The position numbers and the translations under genes were made by a program. Positions 25,194-32,697 of a stretch of DNA of 32,697 nt are shown here, piece by piece (within the stretch, counting starts at the first letter, position 1; the number at the start of each line of letters is the position of its first letter). The stretch spans positions 1-32,697 of the forward strand of contig CASICT010000042.1 in assembly GCA_949373265.1 (NCBI GenBank), read 5' to 3'. Source of the DNA: Candidatus Poseidoniaceae archaeon. Lineage in GTDB: Archaea > Thermoplasmatota > Poseidoniia > Poseidoniales > Poseidoniaceae. The notes under the pieces are model-generated. The model was given only the letters and a program-made list of their open reading frames with translations, was not told the DNA's origin and searched no databases.

Positions 25194-25781
25194 TCAAAGG
25201 GAAATAACAGAGTCAGCAAAATCATTTGCAATTGTTTTGTTATGTGTGACCAAGATAGCAGGGCATTTTCTTTGCTTCAGAATCCTTCTAACATCTGTTA
25301 CCAACTTGTCTGATAGTTCTTGGTCGAGAGAACTGAACGGTTCATCCAAAAGTAAGACGTTAGGTCTTGCTAAAAGGGCTCTAGCAAGTGATACGCGTTG
25401 CCCTTCTCCTCCTGATATTGATTCAATTCGCCTTTTCTCAAAACCAGATAGCCCCACTTCTTCCAAAGCAGTCGAGATATCTCCATCCTTATCTCCTAAC
25501 AATAGATTGCCATCTACTGCGAGGTGAGGGAAAAGAACTGGAGTTTGAAAGATTAATCCAATTCCTCTTTTTTCCGCTGGAGTGCTGGTTATGTCTATTC
25601 CTTCCAACTCAATCGTTCCAGAGTCTAGTGTTTCCAGTCCACAAATACACCGCAAAAGAGTTGTTTTGCCACAGCCACTAGGTCCTGTAATTGCAATGAT
25701 CTCACCAGGGGCCAAGCTTAATTCAAACTCAGAAAATAAGTTCTTTTCAAACGATTTGCTTAGGTTCTTGCATTCTAACAT
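25194..25781 (-). CDS. thiQ: Thiamine ABC transporter ATP-binding protein ThiQ
   Basis: 195 residues, short as in ThiQ. Walker A is GPSGCGKTT (33-41), the Q-loop is GLIFQTPVLFPHLAV, the signature is ISGGEGQRVSLARAL, Walker B is VLLLDEPFSSLD, and the switch His is in LVTHNK. The C-terminal regulatory domain of larger importers is absent, as expected for ThiQ. ATG 25781 shares one base with the thiP stop (TGATG), indicating coupling; a TTG one codon earlier is possible. Related iron/spermidine ATPases are excluded mainly by the ThiB partner. Confidence 0.87.
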   Translation of the reverse strand: MLECKNLSKSFEKNLFSEFELSLAPGEIIAITGPSGCGKTTLLRCICGLETLDSGTIELEGIDITSTPAEKRGIGLIFQTPVLFPHLAVDGNLLLGDKDGDISTALEEVGLSGFEKRRIESISGGEGQRVSLARALLARPNVLLLDEPFSSLDQELSDKLVTDVRRILKQRKCPAILVTHNKTIANDFADSVISL

Positions 25782-27445
25782 CAAAACATCCCTCCGTCTC
25801 TAGCAGGGCGGAACTTTTCAGCCCAAGTAAACAGAAATAGAGTTATTATCATCAGTACAGAAGATATTGCGCATGCTGCAGGTGCAGTGTAAGTGTTGTT
25901 ATAGGGAATAGAGCGTAATGAGTCAATCATTATTGGTAATGTTGTCCAATCCGAATTTCTTGTTACAACCCAGGATGCTCCGAATTCTCCTAATGACATT
26001 GCAAGGGTGAATATTCCTGCAATTAGGATGGAGCCACGGAGTAATGGAAGCCGAATCAGGATGAATCTTTTCCATGGTGGAATTCCAAGTGTACGTGCAC
26101 ATTCATCATATTCGGGGCTTATTGAACGCAGTGCAGGTAACATTATTCTCACCACGAAGGGTGTGGTTATCATAATGTGTGCCAAAACTGGAGTTGCCCA
26201 AAATGAGTAAAAGAATTCTGCATCAATTCTGATCATTCCAAGCATAACTCCGAGTCCAATCATAACGCTTGATGCTGCAAAAGGTAACATCGTTAGTATG
26301 TCCAAAAAGCGTGCTAACCGAGGTCGATGTTTTTCGACATCGAGTATTGTTTGTGCTAAAACCCACCCCAGTGGGAGTGCGATAATGAGTGTCAGACCAG
26401 CATAACCGAGAGAATTTGTTAATGCATCCCATCCGGAAGGAAGTGAATTAGTACTCGTAAATGCAAATTCCCATCCTGATGTTTCCCATGTATATGTCGT
26501 CCCGTATGAATCTGTATGTCGTACTCTGAAAGATGCCCATAAAACAGCAACCAATGGGGAAATTGCGAACAAAATCCCCGGTCCAATGATAAACCATCCT
26601 TTTCGATTTGAACTTTTTACAATAGACTCTGATGCCTGAGGTAGCAGATTTTGTCTTCGCTGTTGTAACCACGACATTAACCATAAAGATGCTAAGAGTA
26701 TAGTAAACTGAATTAATGATGCACCAAGAATAATTTCATTTCTTGAAACCATGTAATCTTTTATTCCTGCAGATGAGCCCACGCTGGCCATAACACTCTC
26801 GAGTGTATTATCACCTAATGTGATCCATTTGACAAGGGCGAATGAGGTAAATGAAAAAATGAACGTCATACATGCTGCTGCTGCAATCGATGGTAATAGT
26901 AGCGGAGTCCATAAGTTTCTCAATCTACCAATTTTAGTTCGTCCAGCAGGTAGTAGCCTCATCTGCTGTTCTAACATTGGGTCTAGAGTCGATAGCACGG
27001 GTTCACAAAACCGGATTACAAGTGCCATATTGAACCATGCATGCGCTATTATTAGTGTTACAAACCATGTTGATTCTTCAGTGCGAATATTTAGTCCAGC
27101 AGGACCAATAATGTGCAAGATGCCCATGGCTGCCACAATAGATGGCATCACAAAAGGCATGGTTAGAATAGATTTGACAAATGATTGAAATGGCCATCTG
27201 TGCCTACCTAACTGCCATGCTATTGGAATACCGATTAGTAACGTGAAGATAGTGGACAATATTGCTTGTAAGAATGTGAAACCAATTACGCCTTGAGTAA
27301 TATAATTTTGATTCAAGGAGTTAACCCAATCATAGGGGTCAAACCCAGCGACCCACACTAATCTGTCTAGTGCCAAGTATAGAGGTGCCACTACGAGTGT
27401 TGTATATCCAATGAGGGCAATAACACTCGTAATTCGAGTTTTCAT
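25781..27445 (-). CDS. thiP: Thiamine ABC transporter permease ThiP
   Basis: 554 residues, a fused double permease with about twelve membrane segments. Each half has an EAA-type loop: LDPMLEQQMRLLPAGRTKIG in the first, and ISPEYDECARTLGIPPWKRF in the second, where the classic EAA-G pattern is clear. Duplicated permeases of this size are typical of ThiP and FbpB; the ThiB-like binding protein upstream favours ThiP. ATG 27445 shares one base with the thiB stop. Codon use and spacing match its neighbours. Confidence 0.88.
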   Translation of the reverse strand: MKTRITSVIALIGYTTLVVAPLYLALDRLVWVAGFDPYDWVNSLNQNYITQGVIGFTFLQAILSTIFTLLIGIPIAWQLGRHRWPFQSFVKSILTMPFVMPSIVAAMGILHIIGPAGLNIRTEESTWFVTLIIAHAWFNMALVIRFCEPVLSTLDPMLEQQMRLLPAGRTKIGRLRNLWTPLLLPSIAAAACMTFIFSFTSFALVKWITLGDNTLESVMASVGSSAGIKDYMVSRNEIILGASLIQFTILLASLWLMSWLQQRRQNLLPQASESIVKSSNRKGWFIIGPGILFAISPLVAVLWASFRVRHTDSYGTTYTWETSGWEFAFTSTNSLPSGWDALTNSLGYAGLTLIIALPLGWVLAQTILDVEKHRPRLARFLDILTMLPFAASSVMIGLGVMLGMIRIDAEFFYSFWATPVLAHIMITTPFVVRIMLPALRSISPEYDECARTLGIPPWKRFILIRLPLLRGSILIAGIFTLAMSLGEFGASWVVTRNSDWTTLPIMIDSLRSIPYNNTYTAPAACAISSVLMIITLFLFTWAEKFRPARDGGMF

Positions 27446-28566
27446 CAAGCATCAACCATTGCTGAGTTCCATTGTTCTAGCCATGTTTCCATGTTATCCG
27501 CAATAGTGGTTGGATTAACCATAGCGGGTTGCTGAGGAATTATCGAATGGTATCGGTAACCATTCTCTTCTGGTAAATCAACACCTTCTAATACTGAATA
27601 CATTGAATTCTCAATTGGCATTTTGGAATTTACTTCTGTTGACAATAAGTACTGAATAAATGCAGATGCTGCACCAAGGTTTCCTCCCTCGATGGCAGCA
27701 GCATATTCAACTTGGTGGAATGCTGCTCGGGGTAAATCAAGTGCGGCTGATTTTGTCCAATTTCCATTGTACCATGACTCAACACCGGGTGAATGACAAT
27801 ATGATACCACTGCATGAGCATCTCCTACATATCCATCTGTCCATTCTCCATAACCTCCGGTATAGTGTGTTTCGTAAGCTTCAGACCAACCAGTAGTAAT
27901 TATTGCCTCATTGTTAGACATAGCAGCCCACCAGTCTGTCCATTCGGTTTGATTGTCCGCATCATTTGAGAAGTAATCAGTAGTTGCAGTCATGAATGCT
28001 CTTCCAGGGCTACTTGTTTCAGGAGATGGAATGGCTACTTTGCCTTTCCATTCCTCATCCGTTAAGTTCCAAAGGCTGGTAGGTATGGAGTAGTTTTCAC
28101 CATCTATTACACTGGTATCATAATTGATGCACATGTATCCTTGGTCAAAAGGGGCAGCGAATGGGCCGTCGTATGGTAGCAATGCCGATTCAGATATGTT
28201 ATTCAAAGACGCAGTATGTTCCCAAAATACATTATTATCAATAGCAGTTTGAAGATATGTATTGTCCAAACCAATTGCAAGATCTGCTACCTGCAAACCT
28301 TTGTGTTGAAGTAGATGGTCAAGTACAGAGCCTGCATCATCCAATTTCAACATGCTTACTTCGTAACCAGTTTCATTCTCAAATTGGCTTATCATTTCAT
28401 CAGTCAAACCATAGACGTCATAAGTTACGATAACCAATTCACCATCATCTTCCCACTCATATTCTTCAGGCTCTTCGACTGGCTTATCTTCGATATCTTC
28501 ACTTATGCAGCCTGAAATCGATAAGTTCAAAATAATAATTCCTATTAATAACGCGATTTTCTTCAT
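27445..28566 (-). CDS. thiB: Thiamine-binding lipoprotein ThiB
   Basis: 373 residues. The N-terminus MKKIALLIGIIILNLSISGC is a lipoprotein signal with the lipobox Cys at residue 20, followed by a Glu/Asp-rich linker to ~44, so the protein should be membrane-tethered outside the cell. The mature part matches ThiB/TbpA: LVIVTYDVYGL, the ADLAIGLDNTYL segment, AAPFDQGYMCINYD, IPSPETSSPGRAFM, then TTGWSEAYETHYTGGYGEWT with VVSYCHSPGVE. These contain the aromatic and acidic residues that in ThiB hold thiamine and its phosphates. It captures thiamine, TMP or TPP for ThiPQ. It starts nine bases after the thiR stop; no riboswitch-sized leader fits in that gap. Confidence 0.92.
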   Translation of the reverse strand: MKKIALLIGIIILNLSISGCISEDIEDKPVEEPEEYEWEDDGELVIVTYDVYGLTDEMISQFENETGYEVSMLKLDDAGSVLDHLLQHKGLQVADLAIGLDNTYLQTAIDNNVFWEHTASLNNISESALLPYDGPFAAPFDQGYMCINYDTSVIDGENYSIPTSLWNLTDEEWKGKVAIPSPETSSPGRAFMTATTDYFSNDADNQTEWTDWWAAMSNNEAIITTGWSEAYETHYTGGYGEWTDGYVGDAHAVVSYCHSPGVESWYNGNWTKSAALDLPRAAFHQVEYAAAIEGGNLGAASAFIQYLLSTEVNSKMPIENSMYSVLEGVDLPEENGYRYHSIIPQQPAMVNPTTIADNMETWLEQWNSAMVDA

Positions 28567-28575
28567 AGTAATTCC

Positions 28576-29412
28576 TCAGTTTAATACAGAAATAATTTTG
28601 TGCATACGATCTACAAGCTCTAGAGGATTGTGTGCTAAAATGTATAAAGCGGGTTCCCAGCCAAATGCTCCCTCGTCAAGAATGACATCAATCCCTTGGT
28701 GGGGCGATAGTTCACCTTTTGATGCAAAGGTTAGGTTGAGGTCTAGGTCCTCACACATGGATTCGATAGCATCCTTGTCGCCACCGGGGTGAATATTCAG
28801 AATCGAGGTTTTGTCCTTGTCGTGTGTTCTGACGACAAGAAGCATATTTGCAAGATGGTTCGATGCTCCAAATGTTGGTGTTTCATGATGGCGTAATTTG
28901 TTTTCAACAATCGTGACCTTGCCGGGGAATGCTGCCACTTCTGCTGTGGACCTTGATGATTCTAAACAACAAGCAATATTCATGCCAACAGCCGGCATAT
29001 TTTGCTTCAATTTGTTTACATCAATTCTCGATACAGCCCATTCTAATCTCTTTAGCAGCGCCGTTTGTTCCTGGTCGGAATCTAAATCGGTTCCTGTTAG
29101 GGACTTGTCAAATCGCAATACTTGGCCTGGGGCAAATGCTATTTCCATTACAAATCTTGTTCGACTTGGTTTTGCTTGTGGACCTAACTGCCTAAGAGCC
29201 ATTGATATTTCATGCGCCCATCCATCGATAGTCGATTCATCCGACGTACCTGCTAAATTTGGCAAATCCCGGTATGCCATCCGTGAAATCGTAGACTGTG
29301 TGGAGCCCATTATATCGGCAATGTCAGCCTGGGACCAGTCTGCTGCACGAAGATTTCGGGCGAGTTGCATGTGTAGTCGTTCGAGCCATGCTGCTCCATC
29401 TGCTCCTAGCAT
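28576..29412 (-). CDS. thiR: ThiR-like thiamine regulator (HTH plus ThiN-type domain)
   Basis: 278 residues. Residues ~15-48 are a helix-turn-helix (WSQADIADIMGSTQSTISRM). Residues ~120-275 match the ThiN thiamine-phosphate-synthase-type domain: MPAVGMNIACCLESSRSTAE, then PGKVTIVENKLR, then TPTFGASNHLANMLLVVR. Archaeal ThiR regulators combine an HTH with a ThiN-derived sensor for thiamine phosphates. Arg154 and His186 lie where ThiN enzymes have functional residues, so ligand binding is likely and residual catalysis cannot be excluded. It leads thiBPQ, so it most probably controls thiamine uptake and itself. A GTCGTTTCGAC palindrome lies 6-16 bases before the start, with an AATAA element further up. 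Confidence 0.85.
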   Translation of the reverse strand: MLGADGAAWLERLHMQLARNLRAADWSQADIADIMGSTQSTISRMAYRDLPNLAGTSDESTIDGWAHEISMALRQLGPQAKPSRTRFVMEIAFAPGQVLRFDKSLTGTDLDSDQEQTALLKRLEWAVSRIDVNKLKQNMPAVGMNIACCLESSRSTAEVAAFPGKVTIVENKLRHHETPTFGASNHLANMLLVVRTHDKDKTSILNIHPGGDKDAIESMCEDLDLNLTFASKGELSPHQGIDVILDEGAFGWEPALYILAHNPLELVDRMHKIISVLN

Positions 29413-29417
29413 GACTC

Positions 29418-29428
29418 GTCGTTTCGAC
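29418..29428. promoter_or_regulatory. Short palindrome GTCG-TTT-CGAC upstream of thiR
   Basis: It lies between the thiR start (29412) and an AATAA-like promoter element at about 29435-29439, where archaeal repressors often bind. It is a candidate ThiR operator. The arms are only four bases, so chance is a real alternative. Confidence 0.3.
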
Positions 29429-29433
29429 TGGAC

Positions 29434-29973
29434 TTATTCAATGTTACTAGTGCGAAATGCACTATGCATAGAATTAGCCATCGCAACATATGGTTCTAGC
29501 CTACTCTTCCAAGTCATGGCTGCTCGACCCGAAGGCGATGACAGAACCCATATTTCACATTCAAATGGGAATCCAGGTGGAACTGTATCCTGTAGGCCCA
29601 AGCAGACACTCTTCAACGGTGGATCGAAAAGCATTGAAAATTGCCGCTTTCCTACGAATGCAATACGTTGGGGCTGGGCCTTTACCCGTTTTGCATGCAA
29701 GATTATGCGTTTGTAAAAAAAGGTACGCTGCTCTACAAATATTTGTCTTTTTATACTGCTGGAATTACTATTTGGTGTCCGGACCACATCTGTGAAACCC
29801 ATGTAGTATTTATCGACCAATAAGTCATCATTAATCGTATCAATATCAGCCTCAACAATGCCTGATTCAATAAGCAGTCTCCAAAACCGGTTCGAGGGCT
29901 GAGAAAAATAATGTCCCGACTCCCAAGAGTGTTCACTCGGGTTGTGGCCGATGAACAATACACTCAATGGCAT
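29434..29973 (-). CDS. mug: Mug/TDG-type mismatch-specific uracil-DNA glycosylase
   Basis: 179 residues from ATG 29973, giving MPLSVLFIGHNPSEHSW, which matches the family start; a GTG at 29997 would add eight residues and cross the promoter of the divergent gene. The first active-site motif, GHNPS, is followed by GHYFSQPSNRFWRLL (family GxxFxxPxNxFW), then MGFTDVVRTPNSNSS, and the final motif VLSSPSGRAA (usually LPSPSG). Such enzymes remove uracil or thymine opposite guanine, starting base-excision repair. It ends 21 bases before thiR, so it may head the thi transcript, although thiR seems to have its own promoter elements. Confidence 0.9.
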   Translation of the reverse strand: MPLSVLFIGHNPSEHSWESGHYFSQPSNRFWRLLIESGIVEADIDTINDDLLVDKYYMGFTDVVRTPNSNSSSIKRQIFVEQRTFFYKRIILHAKRVKAQPQRIAFVGKRQFSMLFDPPLKSVCLGLQDTVPPGFPFECEIWVLSSPSGRAAMTWKSRLEPYVAMANSMHSAFRTSNIE

Positions 29974-29979
29974 TTCACC

Positions 29980-29986
29980 ATATTTC
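29980..29986 (+). promoter_or_regulatory. TATA-like element for the decarboxylase gene
   Basis: ATATTTC is centred about 27 bases before ATG 30010, the distance expected for an archaeal TATA box serving a leaderless transcript that starts at that ATG. No ribosome binding site precedes the ATG, which agrees. This supports ATG 30010 as a real start. Confidence 0.4.
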
Positions 29987-30009
29987 TCTTCCAGCACAGT
30001 TTACTCCAA

Positions 30010-31469
30010 ATGTCGCAGGGTTCTAAACCCGCCTTCTACCGCAGCCAAACAGAGGGTTTCTTATCGGCACCAATGATTTCTTAGATGAAGTTCTAATTAG
30101 AATTCGTTCACATCTTGCTGGCACAGAATCAATAATTGATACTATTTCACAATCTAGTCTTAAGAAAATAGCAGACCTCAATCTCCCTTTGGAAGGTAGA
30201 GGAATGGATTCTGTAATGGAAGACATCGATCAATTCCTTAGATACAGCGTTCGAACAAATCATCCTGGTTTCATGAACCCGCTATGGGGCGGTATGACCG
30301 TCTCCGCTCTTGCTGGAGAGATAATCGCAACTCTCACCAATAATTCGATGTACACTTTTGAATTAGCTCCGATGGCTACTTTAATCGAACAAGCACTAAT
30401 CAAGAGAATGTGTGAAATCGTAGGTTTTGGTGACGGTAATGGTACTCTGACTACCGGTGGCTCAAATGGAAACATGATTGGCATGATGTGTGCTCGTTAT
30501 CAGGCCGACCCACTTGGCCAAAGAAGGGGATTTAGAGGCGATAAGTTAGTTTGTTTTGTTTCTGCTGAAGCCCACTATTCTGTCTTAATGGCTGCCAATG
30601 TACTGGGAATTGGGTTTGATAACGTCATTAAAGTTCCTTGCGATAACAATGGTGAAATGCGTTGCGACAAACTAACTGAAGAGATTGAACGCTCTAGGGC
30701 GAATGGCCAAATTCCATTCTGCGTGGTCGCAACGGCTGGAACTACAGTAAGAGGTGCCTTTGATCCTATCAAAGAAATCGCAGATATCTGTACAAATCAG
30801 GATATCTGGCTCCATGTTGATGCTGCATGGGGCGGGTCATGTATGTTCAGTGCAACACATCGCCATCTCATGGATGGTGTTGAATTGGCAGATTCTGTCT
30901 GTTGGGATGCTCACAAAATGATGGGTGTGCCACTAATCTGCTCTGCATTTTTGATTAAGCGTCCAGAAATATTGCGTACTGTTTGTTCACATGGTGATGT
31001 TGCACATTACCTATTCCATGGTGAGAGTGAGGATGTGGATTTGGGACGAATCAGTTTGCAGTGCGGAAGGCGTAACGATGCCCTAAAATTATTCTTAGCA
31101 TGGAGAGAGAAAGGCGATGCAGGATGGTCTAGATTGGTTGACTCGTATATGGGATTAGCCGATTATCTTCAATCTTTAGTTGAATCTGAAGATAATCTGG
31201 AAATGGTATCTGCAAGGTCATGGACTAATGTGTGCATGCGTTTCACTTCACAAGGTATTGATCACAATGATATCAATCGCCAAATCAGGGACCGAATAAT
31301 TCGTTCTGGACAGTTCATGTCATCGAGTTCAGAAATCGGAGAGGACGTTATTCTAAGACCTGTAATCTCTAATCCAGGAGTTACTGAAGAAACATTGAGA
31401 GCATTTATCGCTGAAACCCTTCAACATGGTGATGACATTTTGCGTGGAATTCCTTTTTCGACTAATTGA
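30010..31469 (+). CDS. Group II PLP-dependent decarboxylase (glutamate/cysteine-sulfinate type) split by a -1 frameshift
   Basis: The catalytic part resembles animal GAD/CSAD and their prokaryotic relatives: TNHPGFMNPLWGG, LTTGGSNGNMIGMMCARYQ, ATAGTTVRGAFDPI, WLHVDAAWGG and the PLP lysine in WDAHKMMGVPLICSAFL. It decarboxylates an acidic or related amino acid; the substrate is unresolved. The first orthodox start in this frame is TTG 30189 (426 residues), yet the frame is clearly coding from ~30060 (NDFLDEVLIRIRSHLAGTES), with no ATG, GTG or TTG before 30189 and a stop at 30024. The overlapping frame from ATG 30010 encodes MSQGSKPAFYRSQTEGF and ends at 30084. A -1 shift at GGGTTTC (30054-30060) joins them into 486 residues, a normal family length. 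Either frameshifting is programmed or one base is missing. Confidence 0.85.
30054..30060 (+). other. Candidate -1 slippery heptamer G GGT TTC
   Basis: It fits X XXY YYZ exactly, in phase with the frame from ATG 30010 (GAG GGT TTC). A -1 slip gives GGG TTT CTT ATC and enters the decarboxylase frame. No strong downstream stem-loop was found by eye. Confidence 0.45.
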
Positions 31470-31756
31470 AAGAGGTTATAGCCCTCAATCAATTCCCTTT
31501 GTCCATGGAATTTGCATTCTATTCCTTGGCAATGGTTTGCGGCTTTGCAATCACCCGGTGGATTACTGAGAATCTGAAATTTCATGCACGAAATCAATCA
31601 ATATGGCTCCACCATTGGATTGCTGCGTTTTTAGCAATGGGCATTTTGCTATGGTTGGAGATAGAATCACCTTGGTTTTGGGGCGGGCTAACGGGAGTTG
31701 CTCTTGAAGGATTACGAAGGAAAAACTGGTCAATTAGGCGAAATTCTGGCAAATAG
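31466..31756 (+). CDS. Small membrane protein after the decarboxylase
   Basis: Up to 96 residues from TTG 31466, which overlaps the decarboxylase stop; ATG 31505 (MEFAFYSLAMVCGF) would give 83 residues. Two hydrophobic segments lie at about residues 15-32 and 48-75 (numbered from TTG), separated by a His- and Lys-containing loop (LKFHARNQSIWLHHW). The C-terminus is basic (RRKNWSIRRNSGK), so both ends probably face the cytoplasm. No family recognised. Coupling to the decarboxylase gene is suggested by the overlap only. Confidence 0.5.
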   Translation: MKEVIALNQFPLSMEFAFYSLAMVCGFAITRWITENLKFHARNQSIWLHHWIAAFLAMGILLWLEIESPWFWGGLTGVALEGLRRKNWSIRRNSGK

Positions 31757-31809
31757 GATGACAAATTTCTATCAGTGATGATTTAGTGCTGATTGTACTG
31801 CCACGTGGT

Positions 31810-32697
31810 ATGGGTGAGGAAAAGCCAGTTCGAACTTCTCTATATTCGGAGCATGTTTCTCTCGAAGCAAACATAGTAGATTTCCATGGTTTTGAATTGC
31901 CAATTTGGTATTCGAACATCAGCGAAGAGCATCTTGCATGTCGTTCAAACGCAGGATTATTCGACGTATCTCACATGGGTTCATTCAGATTTAGCGGCGA
32001 GGGTGTCAAGAATTGGCTCGAATCTATTTCTACTCAGAAGTGCTCCTCTGTAGCCTCAGGTAGATGTGCTTACACTCACTTCTTAGACCATGATGGTTAT
32101 TTGATAGACGACATGATTTTTGCAGTAGTTTCCGACAAAGAGATCCTTGGAGTGCCAAATGCTAGTATGGTTCCAGTGATGTGGGAATGGTTCAGTTCTC
32201 TTTTACCAGATGATGGCTCAATAACACTGGAGGATTTATCCCCTGATACGAGTATTATGGCTCTTCAGGGCCCAAATGCAAAGTCGATTTGTGAATCGGT
32301 ATTGGGAGCAGAGAACCACGTGGGGAGGTTCAAATGGTCCCTCATTTCGGAAAACCCCTTAGGGATAAGTGGCTGGATTCAAGGAACTGGATATACCGGT
32401 GAGGCTGGATACGAAATATTTGTGTCGAACGAAGATGCCCCCACTTTGTGGCGTGCTCTAATTCAAGCGGGTTCAACACCAATCGGATTGGGAGCGAGAG
32501 ACACATTGCGATTAGAGAAAGGATACCTGTTGTCTGGGGTAGATTTCGCATCACCCAATTTAGATGATAACTCATTACTGCACCGTGATTCTTGGGAAAC
32601 GAATGCCCCCTTTGGTCTTGATATCGATCACGATTTCATAGGGCGTAATCGAGTAATGTCTCATGGTGAAAGCGATGCGAAATTGTGGGGGGTAAAA
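31810..32697 (+). CDS. gcvT: Glycine cleavage T-protein (aminomethyltransferase), 3' end outside window
   Basis: 296 codons are visible without a stop, and the C-terminal part is missing. GcvT moves the methylene group of glycine to tetrahydrofolate in the glycine cleavage system. The N-terminus, TSLYSEHVSLEANIVDFHGF, is typical, as are GLFDVSHMGSF, then GYLIDDMIF (with the folate-contacting Asp), MALQGPNAKSI, GTGYTGEAGYEIFV, and LGARDTLRLEKGYLLSG. In the segment ILGVPNAS the usual VVNA is PNA, a small deviation. ATG 31810 fits the family start; an in-frame GTG at 31786 is possible. GcvT-like folate proteins such as YgfZ are less likely given the full set of T-protein motifs. Confidence 0.9.
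   Translation, partial: MGEEKPVRTSLYSEHVSLEANIVDFHGFELPIWYSNISEEHLACRSNAGLFDVSHMGSFRFSGEGVKNWLESISTQKCSSVASGRCAYTHFLDHDGYLIDDMIFAVVSDKEILGVPNASMVPVMWEWFSSLLPDDGSITLEDLSPDTSIMALQGPNAKSICESVLGAENHVGRFKWSLISENPLGISGWIQGTGYTGEAGYEIFVSNEDAPTLWRALIQAGSTPIGLGARDTLRLEKGYLLSGVDFASPNLDDNSLLHRDSWETNAPFGLDIDHDFIGRNRVMSHGESDAKLWGVK

Noticed and set aside
28567..28575. TPP riboswitch before thiB
   Set aside because: Only nine bases separate thiR and thiB, and no thi-box core sequence was seen upstream of thiR.
1..32697. CRISPR arrays, transposases, integrases, defence genes
   Set aside because: No regularly spaced repeats, terminal inverted repeats with transposase, or recognisable defence proteins were seen.

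Overview
The window looks like a marine planktonic archaeon of the Thermoplasmatota, most like Marine Group II/III (Poseidoniales-type). This is inferred from gene content, not from a marker tree. Archaeal hallmarks are an archaeosine-type tRNA-guanine transglycosylase with a PUA domain, a DRG-family GTPase, an archaeal NadM-like nucleotidyltransferase, a COG2108-type radical SAM protein and a ThiR-like (HTH plus ThiN) regulator. These sit beside bacterial-looking genes (GrpE, SufS, SufE, ThiBPQ, CcdA), a mixture typical of that group. Base composition looks AT-rich, genes are tightly packed, and many neighbours overlap as ATGA, GTGA or TGATG.

Positions 1-6407 (minus strand) hold an export-type ABC system. 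Two ATPases alternate with two ABC-2 permeases, each pair overlapping by 4 bases. A CrtC/AttH-like protein follows with a 1-base overlap, and then a membrane protein with a bacterial PH-like domain that runs off the left edge. One permease carries a large acidic extracytoplasmic loop with thrombospondin-type-3-like calcium motifs. Upstream is a 723-residue TgtA-like protein (6448-8619) that keeps both catalytic aspartates but has lost all four zinc ligands.

Positions 8671-14278 are an iron-sulfur cluster assembly locus. A NifU-like scaffold gene is divergent from sufC-sufB-sufD-(30-residue micro-ORF)-sufS-sufE-sufT. The 294-base gap 14279-14572 holds only a frame-broken small ORF on the minus strand. 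Next come a DRG GTPase, divergent from an unknown gene followed by grpE, then a radical SAM gene and pdxT on the minus strand.

From 18876 the plus strand carries a class V aminotransferase, a NadM-like protein with an altered ISSTxxR-region motif, a small membrane protein and a thioredoxin-CcdA fusion. The minus strand 22649-29973 carries, in transcription order, a Mug-type DNA glycosylase, thiR, thiB, thiP, thiQ, an unknown helical protein, an SPFH/zinc-ribbon protein and a PAP2 lipid phosphatase. The thi genes form a self-contained thiamine uptake and regulation unit. Next to them is an apparent membrane-domain module of helical protein, SPFH and PAP2.

The right end (plus strand) holds a glutamate/cysteine-sulfinate-type PLP decarboxylase, a small membrane protein and a truncated GcvT. 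The decarboxylase reading frame is split near its N-terminus. The join falls on a perfect -1 slippery heptamer, GGGTTTC at 30054-30060, and the upstream frame has an ATG with a TATA-like element about 27 bases before it. This is either programmed frameshifting or a one-base deletion, and is the most distinctive observation here. No rRNA, tRNA, CRISPR array, transposase or integrase was recognised. Intergenic stretches of 200-300 bases occur only at 14279-14572 and 15689-15898; no structured RNA was recognised in either.
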